Part shown: piece after piece, positions 1 through 12,477 of the stretch
Layout: every line of letters starts with the position of its first letter
Position numbering within the stretch: the stretch's first letter is position 1
Assembly: GCF_003073045.1 (NCBI RefSeq)
Contig: NC_037599.1
Span: 17,028,055 to 17,092,054, forward strand
DNA: 64,000 nucleotides
Reading direction: 5' to 3'
Source of the DNA: Pomacea canaliculata
Taxonomy: Eukaryota > Mollusca > Gastropoda > Architaenioglossa > Ampullariidae
Notes under the pieces: generated by a model
The model's database searches: none
Told to the model about the DNA's origin: nothing
The model's input: only the letters and a program-made list of their open reading frames with translations
Position numbers and translations under genes: made by a program

Positions 1-390
1 TTGGAGGGTAAACATCAACCTTTTGGCCTGTGTCCAGACCCAACGGTCGGCCGCCATCGCGCCCTCCATTGCTACTTTGCACCTCTCGTGTCGTTGCTTG
101 TTGTGTTGAGTCGTTTTCCAAACAAGTGACCCCAAGTCTCCTCGGGACACCCGGTCACACGCCGGCCGCTCAGGTGGGTGAAGGTTGCAGATGACCTAGC
201 GATATTCTCCTGCCTCTCGTGTTCATGCTTCAGCAGGGGGGAGGCTCGTGTTTTGCCGAGCGTTGTCGGGCATTCGGTTGTTTGGAAGAGTATTGCAGGG
301 ATTGGGTTGTTTTTTTTTCTTTTTGCCTGCTGGATTGAGTTTCCTTGATTTGTGGCTTAGGACCTGTTTGCTGTGTCGATTGAGAGGGCA

Positions 391-427
<37 letters not shown>

Positions 428-2188
428 GATAGAGGGTGATGATGACGACGACGACGACGATGATGATCATGAGGAAAAGAGACTGCAGATGAACAATATG
501 TAGACAGATGTCATAGGTCTATAGAGACACCTGTGTTAATCCCCCTTTCAATGATTTTGATTACTAAGAAACATTTTTTTAAATTTTACATCGTTTGTAT
601 ACTTGTCTGTGTTAATCGTCTACACATGTGAGTGAAAGAGACGGAGAGAGGAAGAGGCACAGAATGGGACAAAGACAGGAAGTAGAAAGTAAAGAAAGTA
701 AAAAAAGAAAGAATGTAAAAAAAAGGAGAGAAACAATCTCCTCAACAGTGTTGCCATCTGGAGATGGAGAGATAGTTGCAGAAGGTAAAAATCAGCTACA
801 GACATTTTCATTCCAACTTGTATTGAGTTTCATCGCTTTTATGATAAAATCGATCTGCAACCAACCGGTCAAACGGTATCAGGTCCTGCAAATGGAAAAT
901 GGCATTGAAAATACTGAATTATTGACATGAAACACTAGTGGGCAAAACTGTTCAGATGACATAAAAACATTTTGTCAAGCATCGGTGGCGGGTTAATGTG
1001 TCTTACTTTCTTCAATTATGGTTTCCCAGCAATCTCTAAATGTGTATATTTTACACTTTTATAAATTGTTATTCTAGTTCATCTCCTGTTCAGCTGTACA
1101 GTGTGTGGCTGCTGTAGTTTACCCAAGTACATAAAATACAATTAATCTGCACGATACCTGAAAACATTGTCACCTGCACAGTGTTCAAATACAACTCAGT
1201 GAGTATTCCACATATTTTCGCAGTTGTTTATTATATACACATCCCTGAAATCATAAAGCTGCCATACACCTGTGATATTGATAAGAAATATTGTTTATTT
1301 ATCCTGGCGATGAAAAATGTTGACGGTGCCTCCGCGGCGGTAAAACTGAAGAGGAGATGAAACTAAGTTTTCAAGTCAAAAATATATTTTACAGGCTTGA
1401 CAGATCTTTGAGAAGGGGAAAAAATACAGTTTGGGTCAAATATCTTTTTTGTGTGTGCTGTGATGAATAAAACTAGAAATACTACACACAAAAATAAATG
1501 TTTTCTCATATTCATTGTCTGTGCGGTATTGACATATATGTAAACTTTGTTTTATGTTTTATGTTTTACTTGCGTAATAAAATGTTTTAAAATGTATAAA
1601 TCAACACATTGTCAAATATCTAGAAACTTACAACTCTTGCCATCTTTACTCATAACACGTTTGCCTGTAATCTTTTTCTAACTTCTTGGTATTAGCTGTG
1701 TTAGAGCATTTCCCGTTGTTACAATACTGAATAAGAAACAAGTGACAGTTTCTGTCTCTTTACTATCCTCCCTTCTCTGTATTTCATTCCATTTGACATT
1801 CTAGAATAAAAAATATATGGGTATGAGTTTATTTATATATACACCTGCATGGGTTGATGCTCCTGCTTACAACAACCTATGTAAGTTAATCTCATTATCA
1901 ACGCTCGCCCTCCCAATCTCAAACTTTCCCAGGGTCTTCACAGGATGTACATATCTACCATCTAGTACTGAAATGAGGGTTGCTTTCTACATGCATGTTG
2001 GAATCTGTATGTACAATCTTTGAATGAATGTACTGTTTTGTGCTAATGATGTGAAAAAATCTCCCTATCTTAAAAGGAAAATAATCTTCACCGGTAAGTA
2101 AATAATTCCATTTGTCAACAGACATCTTTTCCATCTCGCTAGAAAAATTCGGGCACTTCTTTACAATTTGTTTTAATACTGTTTACAG
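1..2188. other. Non-coding stretch upstream of the ankyrin gene
   Basis: No exon is supportable here. The first 250 bases are CpG-containing, and the rest is AT-rich. The short open frames are low-complexity (poly-Met from ATG repeats, Lys/Arg/Glu-rich from purine runs). If the ankyrin exon starting near 2189 has upstream exons, they are either outside the window or not recognisable here. Confidence 0.5.
391..470. repeat. (GAT)n/(GAC)n trinucleotide microsatellite
   Basis: A pure GAT run of about 37 bases is followed by an imperfect GAT and GAC continuation. It makes a spurious poly-methionine peptide in one frame. Confidence 0.9.
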
Positions 2189-4065
2189 GAGAAGGTGGAT
2201 GTGAACCAAGGGGACGTGCATGGGGTCACCCCTTTGATGGTCGCCGCTGCTCTGAACCATCACGCGTCCGTCAGCGCCATCATGGACCGCGCGCGCGCAG
2301 GTCATCTACGAGTGAACGTCTCGCCAGCCTGACGACACCGACTTCACAGCTCTAGACTACGCCTCCCTCGGGGGAGACCGGACTTTGGTGGACCAACTGA
2401 AAGCTGGTCGCAGAAATTCGGCAAAACAGAACGTGACGAAGAACAGAAGCATGGAGGTCATCAACAACAACATCAAACTCACAACAATAACATTAACAAT
2501 AATCACGTGATGAGGCTGAATAGTAGAAATGGCGGTCGAGTTCCTTACCAAGGCTGGCGAGGAAATCGAGCTGACTCAGATCAGCCCTTTAGACTCGAAA
2601 GACTCCAACCTGGCACATATTCATCATTTCGCTAAGGAAGTGCGGAGTGCTCAGGTGCAGAGCGAGGCTCACGTGACGGCCTTCACCGCAGGTTCGTCTT
2701 CCAGGCCTGCAAGCCGAACCTCGTCTGCGGCCTCCCGACCCATGACATCGTCCAAGACCAGGTCGCGGAGTCTAGAACGTGCCGGGACTTCGCGCCGGAA
2801 GTCGTATGGGTGGCCGCAGCGTGGAGCGCCCCGGAAGTCGACTGGGCGCGAGGTCACGGCACTCTACGATGGGGATGTCTGCGGGGAAGAGTACGACGAC
2901 GATGACGACATTGACCTGACGAGCTTGCGTGACCTGATGGGCACGGTACGGGAGGCAGCGCGTGAGATCCGCGAAATCGTAGAACCCATGAAGAACGCTC
3001 GTGACGAACACGTCTTGACGAGACGGCGAGGGGGCAGCGACAAGGAGAAGAAGCGGAGGCACCGCAAGGGTCACCGCGGAGACCCAGAAGAACGTCGTGG
3101 GGCAGGCCAGCGCCACCAGGTCCAGGCGGAAGTTCACGTCATCTCCGAAATCAGCGGCCGAGTCATTCCTCCCTTACCTCCTCCCTCTCCGCTTCCTTCC
3201 TTCGGCACCGCAACTCGACTTGGATTCTCCCCCTCCAACCCCACCTGCCCCTTTCATCATCCCCCACCTTCTGCATTTCTGCACGTGGAGAACGAGGAGC
3301 TTTCGCAGACGTGGCCTCGCAGGGGGCGCAGCAAGTCTAGGGATCGACTGTTGTCCGGAGAAGAACTCCACCCCTTCGCGAGAAGCGTGGGCAACACCCC
3401 TGTCACCATTCCCAAACAGAATTACATGTCCGAGGTGCGCAAGTCTCCCCCTCCCATGATTCCTCCTGCTGCGGCGCGTGCCGAGCGCCAGATCCTGGAA
3501 AGGTGTACGGGCGCCTGTCACAGGCCGGAGGCGTGGACCCTCTGGTGGCCGCCATCAACTCCAGTGTCGGCGTGCCCAAGGGCGTCTCATCGTCGAGTCT
3601 CGGGTGCGCATGGTAGGTCGTGCTCGCGAGCACTGGAACACTACTCAACCGTCACAGCAATGTCTGCCCCACATCACCGTCTCCACTCACGCCACCGAGC
3701 AGTCTGACGACGACAGCATTGTCTCTCCCAACATATCCAGCGAGGATGGTCCAACTCGCTGCCGGCAGAGTCCAGCGACGGTGTGGTCACCACGTCCAGG
3801 CAGTTCCACCAGCAGCACCATGGCAGGATCGGATGGCAACTACCCAGCCACTTCTCTTCCGGAGACTCGGGTGCCGAAACCTGCAACTGCGATGTCGAAA
3901 GAAAATCTCGGAGGTCAGAAGCAGACGACAAGCCCCTACCCTACTTCCGATGATGGAGGCGGTCTCATGAAATCACTACACTCGTCCAGAGAAGCGGAGG
4001 CAGCAACAGGCTCTCGAATTCCCACCCGGAACAGACAGGTTAAGAAGACACCCGTTTCCAAGTGA
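2189..4065 (+). pseudogene. Ankyrin-repeat gene, 3' part, reading frame disrupted
   Basis: A strong acceptor (pyrimidine-rich, ending TTTACAG) precedes a coding-like exon from 2189. It encodes one ankyrin repeat (core TPLMVAAALNHHASV), runs to a stop near 2330, and resumes in another frame with a second repeat-like stretch (DFTALDYASLGGDRTLVDQL). From 2529 a 392-codon open frame continues as a disordered tail. That tail is rich in Ser and Arg, has an acidic five-Asp stretch near residue 125, a basic patch near residue 175 and a Pro-rich part near 215-250. Near 3500 the sensible peptide (SQAGGVDPLVAAINSSVG) lies in a different frame, and the last 350 bases read best in the frame that ends at 4063-4065. 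A poly(A) signal follows at 4130-4135. The architecture resembles ankyrin proteins with long basic tails, such as ANKS-type proteins, but I cannot assign an orthologue. Either this is a decaying gene or several indel errors remain in the assembly. The three genes downstream are clean, which favours real decay or a locally difficult GC-rich sequence. Confidence 0.5.
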
Positions 4066-4129
4066 TGAGTAACTGCTTTGCTTCATAACTTTAACAGCAG
4101 ATAAAATGAATTTTTGTCTTTAATTTTTA

Positions 4130-4135
4130 AATAAA
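4130..4135 (+). terminator. Poly(A) signal of the ankyrin gene
   Basis: AATAAA lies 65 bases after the last plausible stop codon of the ankyrin gene, in sequence that turns abruptly AT-rich, as expected for a short 3' UTR. Confidence 0.5.
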
Positions 4136-7100
4136 ACACATAGATGTACAATGCTCATCACACTCTCCTAATTACTCATGAACTCGTTAATTTTATTTTA
4201 GATGTAAGGAGAGTTCGCACCCTGACGATCCAATGCCTATTCCAGACCCCACTCTCCCTATTATCGTTGTTTCATCTATCTATCTAATAAATTACAATTT
4301 GTGAAGGTCCAGAGAAGTGGACTGGAACTCTTACCACCGACATTTTCAGATGGTTTCGAAATCATCGTGGTTTGATTCAAGCATCAACTCATTTTTGTCC
4401 CCTGTTCCCTGAGACATTGCTTCTAAAAATTGTTTATTGACTGAAAACTGTCCAAACTGCTGATGGCCTCCTTCAAAGTAGACTTTAAAAAACTTTCGGA
4501 GGTTAGGTATGTTTGACATTTTGACCGACAAATACTTTAGTCGGCTGAGATGGTCGACCACCTATCGATTATAGATTAGGGTTTATCCTCCACTACCAGA
4601 CTGCTTAGAGGACTGCCCTGGCTTAGTGAGGATCCCAGAGACAGGAGAAGATGTGTGGTCGTCGGCAGCAACATCCTAATTCTCCTGAATTCTCGTGTGG
4701 ATGTGTAAACAAACTTTGAAACAACCTCTGACGAATCGAGAACAAGGCTAGGACCGTCCACAAAATCAGACAATAATACAGATGTACTGTAAAATACTGT
4801 TGTGTCAAAAACAATTTAACACATTACATTTTCTAGTTGTTTCCTTTTGTCCTATTGTATTGAATTGCCGCTTTACGATCTTCACTTTCGTCACGTGACC
4901 CTAGAGCCGCATGGAAGTCCTGTGTGTCTAGGTGCATTAATTACTTTGGTAATGTTCTCGGTTTCAGGATCAGTTCCAAATGAGCCTGTTAATTACACGC
5001 GTTTCCATCGTCATTTTCTTTCATGTCTTTCTCAAGATCATCGAGGTTTGTTTTTTTTTTTTTTTTGAACTGACGAGCAGACAACATGGCTTTAAGTGGT
5101 TAAAGGACCAACCCGAGTCAAACAGAAACTAAGCTCAAGGTTGATGACATGTTAATAGAACTCTTATTAGTTGCACAAATTAGCATTATTCTGTTCTGTA
5201 GACGAACACATTTTGATCGACTTCAACTTCCCACATCACTGCACATAATGATCTTCTGTCATCACAACGAGTTTACTCCATTGTGACAACGCGGTAAAAA
5301 ATGTATTGTTCTCTTTCCGAAACGTAGGTAAGAATAATTATGTGCAATAGCAACACAGAATTATTTGTTCACATTTGGGAGATCAGTAAACTAAGCTCCG
5401 TCAGCTAACAACAAAGGAGAAAATTTTGAACTCGGGTACTTGAGGGCTTTTAAGTGATGATGAATTCACTTCTGTAGCTCTGTGACAGGTGTTTGTAGCA
5501 GGTGACGTTGAAGTGTATCATGTGGTGGAGAGACTTTGTCGGACGGTTGAAGTAATGGTGTGAACAGGGTGCCTAATGACTATCCCCCACCCCAACCCCA
5601 ACCCCAGCCACACCCATATTTTTCTCGGTGACTGTTTTGCACTCCTGCGTTTCCCGACCGGTGATGGGGGACAAGTCGGAGGTTCAAATGACCCGTGTCA
5701 ATGCCGCTCGTTCTGCGCGGGTTTCTGTCCTTTCACGTGTCTCTCAATTCAGTCACTTATTTTCAATTTCCTTTCTCGGTTTTCTGTGCGTCCTTCAGGA
5801 CTGGGCGCAGTGCCAGCTGCCGTCCTCCGATGACGTCATTGTCACTTCCTCACAGTCGAGCTTTTCTCCTCCCTCCTTCTCTGTCTGACAGTCTCCTGTC
5901 TCTCCCTCTCCCAACCCTCCCAACCTCTCTCTCTCTCACTCGTCTTTCTTGTGTCTGTTGACACTACGGGGCTTTCGAAACGCCGCAATATTGTTCTTGC
6001 CTTGAACAATGCAGCAGCTTAAGTTTCTGCTGCAAGTGACTTCTGTCTCACCAAACCCGGGTGTAGCGCACGACACCCTGCAGTCTCCTGTTCACGCCGC
6101 ATTAATAATAAATGCTGCTTCCTAGTCGGCGAGCTGCCACCTCGGTGCTGCACACCCTCTGGCTGCAACCACTCACCCGCAGCCTCACCGATGCACACCA
6201 CGACATAAGAACGATAGCGACAAGGGCAACCCACCCCACATCCCCAAGCCCCCACACCTCCACAATCGGTTTGACTTTTTGTTATTATTTTGTTGTTATA
6301 TATGCGAGGAAGTGGTGTACAGCTGGCCTGGCCATGCTTCCAGCTGCACCACCACAATGGCCGACATGGCAGATGGTGGGTGCAGCGAGAAGCTGATACC
6401 TGAGAATTAGTTTCAGCTACCTTAACACTTACCCTCAGCCTCGGGGTGCTCGACGACCTACAACCCTTAACTCGTTAATCATTTTTCTTTGATAAAACAT
6501 TGGGGTTAATCGATTGTTAGTGACGACAACAGCTTTTTAACATTTTACCTTCTGGTGGGAACAGATGCTGAGATTCATAGGATAGGACAAGAGTATTTGC
6601 TTGCAAGCGATCGTGAAGTTTATGTACGCGTTTGTGTGGTGTTTGAGTGAACTAAAGTCGTAAACAAGAGAAGTATTACTAGAAGTCATAGTGTGATCGT
6701 AGGAATGTTAAAAAGAAAACAATTTTTATGGTGTGTGAGTGAGTGTGTCTACCCTGCCATTCCGTGTTAAGTGTGTTTATGTTATTATTATTATTATCTC
6801 AGTTTTGACAGTTTACTCTTGACTTGTCCCGTACAGACGCACACACGCACGAGCATCTGCCACAGAAAATGCATTGCAAATACTGTGATCAGGCGGAGAG
6901 AACGAGAAACCTCAGAAAAAAATTCTGGAAGCAACTACTGGTCTGAATAATTTATCGGCGCCGAGGACTGTGGCGCTGGTACAAGGATTAGGACGGAGGG
7001 TCGCCACCAGTTATGCTGGGAATGTTCTGGCAGAAAGCACCCAAGAGTTAGGGGTGGTGGTGGGATGGATACCTGTATTTTAGTCAAAGTTTGCCAAGTT

Positions 7101-7283
7101 TCCTCACTTTTCCAGATTCTGGTTTGTAGATTCCTGTGCACAAAATGCTTTGGCGATGTCTAACATACCATGATGTTTAGACGAGATGTTTAATGGTAGG
7201 AACGGAGATTTGTTACTGTCTGTCCTTTTACTGTAAGTTCCTCCTCCTCCTCTCCTCCTCTCCTCCTCCTCCTCCTCCTCCTC

Positions 7284-7318
<35 letters not shown>

Positions 7319-9333
7319 TTCTTCTTCTTCTTGACAACCACTACCACCAGGCCAGCTGCATCCACAGGTTTCTGTCTACCGCTCTGCCTCCACTTCTCTA
7401 ACACCGCTGCTTGGAAACAGATGACTTAAGAGTCTAGAAGATTCCACAGGCGTGTAAAACAAGCAACAACTGCATTTTTTCACAGTTCGCTTCCTGCTCT
7501 GATGAAGGCGATAACACGGCACATTGGCGATGTTTCAAAGGTAGGCGGCTGAAGCAACGCGTGAAGGCCCGGATGTTGTATTGTCTTTCTGCACGAAGGT
7601 CAGGCACGTGCCGTGGGCTGCGAGAGGTCACGTGCACCCGTGTTGTCACAAAGCCTGCCAGAGACTTCACACTGGCTGCAATCCCTCCCTCTCCTGCTAC
7701 CACCTCCCCACCCTCGTGGTAGTATCTGTCCAACCTCTTCTGTCCTCAGCAGTCTTGTTCTAAGGCAAAATCTGTCTGGAGTAATGAAGCTCACCCTCAG
7801 CAACACAACTACCTTGGACGCCATCTGCACACCTGTAAACTGAAAAGCAGAGGCAAGAAAAGAGTTTCAAGCTTTCTTTCAAACTCAAGTCATGCAACAA
7901 GCTTCGTGTTCGTGCGCTTGGTTATGGTTGCTGGATGGAGGCCTCCATGGCTAGAACTCGCCACCTCACCTGCAGGTGTCTGAGGAATGGATACTTTTAT
8001 TATTTTTATTATTTATTATGCCCTGAACACGATGAACCACTTACATTTACTGACACTACTACTGCTATTAGACTCAGTCTTTGCTACGCGAGTTAACTGC
8101 CCTTTTTCTTGATATAATATAAAATCTGTTGGGTGAGTCAAACTCACTCTCGACTTGACTAGAAGCTGAGGGGCACAGTCTTGCTCTGGGCACATCCCGG
8201 GTACACTGTGCCTTGGGTGGATTGTGTTTCAGAGGAGGCTTACTGTATTGGTGGTTCTTTCTCACGTTCACAGGAACAGTTTAGACAGAGGTTAGCTAGT
8301 GCACTACCAGTACAGAAAGCTAAGGAGAAGAAAACAGAAATCACACAAAACCAAAGCTGGAGCAGGGCGTTGGCGCTCATGCAGGTCTGCTGTTCATAAG
8401 AGACGAAAGTCGCTTCCCTCGGCGTCTGTACAGGGTGGTTGTGTTGACTATTCATTCATGGGGAACCACTGGTTGGGGGAGGGGATAAACCATTGAAGTT
8501 TGAGACTCATTAAGTCGCTAAAACTAGCAGGAAAATTATTTTTCTTTCAGACAGTCTTTGCCCTTCATTGTGAAGACGTTTTTTATTTTATTTGTACAAA
8601 AAGCTTTAGCATGGACGTAAGTAGTGTTTGAGCTGCTGAATAATTATTAATCAGGTGGTCTCAACACAGCGCTCAGTCAGTCACCTTCAAGGATGGACTA
8701 GCAGACGACAGGTTTCATATCACATTGTGGGAATCCTTTTTCACTCTGAACCTAGTTTGAACCTCTGTTTGAATCGGGATTCACAGCTTCCCTCCTCTTT
8801 TCATAAACCAGGAAGAATTGTCTAATAGTCTCTTAGCAACCACGCAACAGTCTATTAACATATTGTACAGCTTCTGGGTGGCCTGGTAGCGCAACGATTA
8901 AATTCGAATATCGAAAAATGCAATAGACAATAATAGATGTTTGATCCTAATAATAAAACCCACAGCACTATGTAGCAGAAGGTACTTGCTCAGCGTCCCC
9001 TAGAGCTGGATGTTCATCGGGCATGGCCTCAGTTCTTTTTTTTTTTTTTAAGCGCTTTGCCGGGATACAGTCACTCGGTTTACTCTAGAACTTACCGAAC
9101 ATAAGCAAAGAGCAGGGCTATGGTCACTAGTTAAGGATTGGCCCTACATTTTTTTGAAGACCCTGGCACCGTCATGCCCCTCACCAGGGTCAGGGAACCA
9201 CATCAGACAAGGGTCGATCTCACAGCCATGTGTCGAGAACGCTTGAGCTACCCGTTGTACTTCAACACTTCGACCCGTGGTGATGTGATGGCGTCAGCTA
9301 CCCTCCTTTCTGTCCGTCCTTTTAGAGGGCTTT
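4136..9333. other. Gene-free stretch
   Basis: No exon with coherent coding sequence and splice signals was found. It contains a poly(T) run near 5047-5066, several CACGTG palindromes, the mixed microsatellite at 7240-7333 and possible SINE debris at about 8871-9260. In that debris a tRNA-like A-box phrase (TGGTAGCGCAACGATTAA) sits near 8886, and an opposite-strand A/B-box pair lies near 9210-9255. Confidence 0.4.
7240..7333. repeat. Compound microsatellite (TCC)n-(TCA)n-(TCT)n
   Basis: Three adjoining trinucleotide blocks differ by one base each: CTC/TCC repeats, then a CAT/TCA run of about 38 bases, then TTC/TCT repeats. The serial order suggests successive point mutation and expansion of one array. 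Confidence 0.9.
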
Positions 9334-9444
9334 GATAATAATAATATTATAATTATAATATTATAATAATAATATAATATAATAATATAATTAATTAATA
9401 ATAATAATATAATAATATTAATAATAATAATAATAATAATAATA
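9334..9444. repeat. (TAA)n-type AT-only microsatellite
   Basis: About 110 bases of A and T only, mostly TAA/ATA units with inverted segments (ATTATAAT) inside. It ends in a clean (TAA)n block. Confidence 0.9.
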
Positions 9445-9653
9445 GAGCGCAGTTCTCCACCCGGATTGCTGTGGAGAGGCCAGTTGTACTAGCTGCAAGA
9501 GGCTTGCATACCCTGCTCTCCTTTGGGAGTGCTGCAAACAGTAATACCTGTCAGTGAAGGCTGCAAGTGAGACGTGGCCAACACGAAAACACTTCTTCAC
9601 ATCACTAGACTCGCCAAACGGTCATTTTACAGGTTCCCTCTTTGTCATAAAGC

Positions 9654-9745
9654 GAAAGATTTTCGATCCTGGGTTCGTTTCCGACTGTTTTCTCTCCTCC
9701 CGCTGGATGCTGTGTCTTGTCGGCCATCAAGATGTCGCTACCATT
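9654..9745 (+). repeat. Dispersed repeat, copy A
   Basis: This segment aligns along its whole length with 12385-12477 with few gaps. Shared landmarks are GAAAG..ATTTTC, GTTCGTTTCCGA, GTCTTGTC and GCCATCAAGATG. The GGTTCGTTTCC part resembles a degenerate tRNA-type B box, so a SINE origin is possible, but no A box was found. Confidence 0.6.
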
Positions 9746-12384
9746 CTTATTTAATGTACCAAGTATCAAAGAGATCCGCTCAAAAGCCTGAGAGGTCAAA
9801 AGACTGGTCGCGTGGGGGAGGAAATAACAGCTCAGAGTGACAAATGACAGACGACAACCATGTTGGTTAAACAACTTTTTCTCTCTAATAATAGAAATAC
9901 ATCACACCCTGATGACATCTCACCAGAAATGACCTCTTGTTACTGAGTACATCATGACTCAGATCTTTGGCCAGGTGAAACTTGTTAGACGAAATATATT
10001 TAAATAAGTCTGGAAGTGGATTTCTACTCTGTGTTCAGAAACAAAATTTGGTGTCATATCTTACAACAGTTTGATAAATAAAACATAGTGTCTCGAATAA
10101 GCATGCGTGAAGTAGGGGTATGTGGAGGGTATGTGTGTAAACCGTACCCCGAGGCTAACAGCTCTCTAGTGGTGAAGACTCCAATCGTCCGACTGTCACG
10201 TGCGCGACATGGCGCCGTCGCCCCAGACATTCTCTTGATATGCCTGATGGAGTGGAATGCTTCAAACATCACACAATGTCTGTGGTGACTCCTGGTTTCG
10301 GCACCACGACTACCTGCAAGCATGCCAGGCGTGTCGGATCGCTGGCACAGACCGTCTCGGCAAGCAGCCAGCCATGTTGCCATGACACACGCCAGTCGGT
10401 GTGATTGATGAGCTCATCCGCGACTTCCGTCTTGTGTCCTCATATCGACCTTCACCTGAGATCATTCTAGTCTCCTCCTTCTCTACTGTTATTGTTGTTG
10501 TTGTTTGTGAGAACGTTCATGACCGTTGTGATGATTATTTGTTGCTGCTTTTGTTATCGTTCTTCTTTGTTCCTACGTTTGGAGTAGTGAAAAAACAACA
10601 ACAAAACAAAAACCACGCACAATCAATGTAAACTGAAATTTTTTTTCTCAAGTAACTAGAAGTTGCCTGCACACGTAGCTCATAGGGTACAAGCCGTAAG
10701 TTGAAGACGAGAGAGAGAAGCAGTGAGTCGAGGGATGGATAGCGGTCACGTGATACAGCTGACGTGGCTGGTGCAGTTGATGTGTTATCGCCGACGATCT
10801 GCTGTATCTTCTCGCTTGCAGTCACTGGCGTCGAAAGCCCTGACTGCCTCGGCATTTCGACTAAGTTCTGGCATTTTGAATCTGACAGACCAACTCAAGC
10901 AAGATTCATGTGTCTGCAGTTGAGTTGGTGTCAGACACTAGAACTGAAACTCTGTTTGCCTCGCCTTGTGATAAGTAATAATTTCCTTTTTTTTTTTTTT
11001 CTTTGAAGAATCGTGCTTCATCTTTAGAGGTCCATATCTGTTGGCACTACAACTTATGGCAGTAATCTTTAATTTAGACATTTGTGGACCAAAATTTCCA
11101 TAGACGGCCATATTGTAGTCCTTCAAACTACATATGGAGTTGCTGGTGAGGTATTGAAGAACTTAGATGAAATCCTTTCAAATCCTCGAGCGAGTGAATG
11201 AGTGTAATTTCATTTGCAATACTGAGGTATGGCTATATGTACCAGCATCATCCCATCGATGATTTTTTTAAATATATTTTATTCTATAATGTACATATAC
11301 ACCAAAAACGAACTCATGTAGAATTCACTTCTTTTTTGAAGAAAGGGGAACAAACAGTGGCAACAATGTGAAAGATTAGTCTGGATCAAATGTAGATAAT
11401 TCGATGAATGTCATTATTTTGGTCTCAGTCACAAGCCCTCGCTATGATCAGGACATGGAGAAGAGATGCATACATGAAGTGTAAGGTGTGGCCGACCCCA
11501 AGCTGAGGTCACAAATGGTTTTTAACTGTCCGATATCAAGTTAACACCAGCTTTACTTTTTTTTTTCTTCTTTTTTGTTGTTTTTTTGTTGTTTTTGTTT
11601 TGTTGTTGTTGTTGTTGTTTTTGTTTGTTTTTTTTTTTTGCAAACAAGATGGTTGTTAACACGCACATTACCCTGTCATCTCGAATAAGCCCCCGGCCGC
11701 TTCTCCTCCCTCCTTACCCCTTCCTCGCCCTTTTCACATCGGAGGTCATCTCCCTGCCTTTTGCACATCAATCATGGAAAACTTGGTCAAACTCACATGT
11801 GGGATTACTATCGCCAGATCTTCCTCCCCACCAAAGGCAGTTACTGTGTTATCAGACGGTTACCGACCATTAAGTGACAATATTATATTTGTAATATTGC
11901 CTCCATCACAATTCCCTCTGCTGATATAATGTTTACAAAAAAAATTTTCGGAAACCAAACAGATATCTTGTTCCTCAGTTTTGTGTCACTCCCAGGACCA
12001 GAAAAGTCTGAAAGGTCATGTGCTCTGGAACACGTGACCGAGTCCACAAAAGAACGGAGGGTTTGTGTGTCTCTGTGTGAAATGTTTAATCTGTTGCGAT
12101 TTTTGTTGTTCATTATCTCGGTGAGGTCAATCGTTATATAAGACTGCATTCTCTTGACCTGTTCTGTGAGTGCTATTGTAATTGAGTTTGTATCTTAATT
12201 CACCTTTGTATGCAGTCATATCGAATTTCAAACTATTGAACAAGTTTAATTACTTTTCACTTGTTTGTATAAAAGTTCATCAAGATACCCCGTTACCATG
12301 TTTTTTTGCTGGCAGGCCTACCCGATCATGATCGTGAGAGCTGAATCAAACTGGCATTGTCTCCTCGACCTGCTTGTTAAAATA

Positions 12385-12477
12385 GAAAGGATTTTCAATC
12401 TGTGTTCGTTTCCGATTGTTCTCCCTTCTCTCACTAGGATCCTCTGTCTTGTCTGCCATCAAGATGGCGCTGCCATT
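12385..12477 (+). repeat. Dispersed repeat, copy B
   Basis: Second copy of the element at 9654-9745, in the same orientation. This copy keeps CAAGATGGCGCTG, a YY1-like core, where copy A reads AAGATGTCGCT. Confidence 0.6.

Noticed and set aside
248..439. 63-codon frame ending in a run of methionines
   Set aside because: It is produced by the ATG/GAT microsatellite.
628..930. 100-codon Lys/Arg/Glu-rich frame
   Set aside because: Purine-rich low complexity, no splice context or domain, and a competing frame on the other strand.
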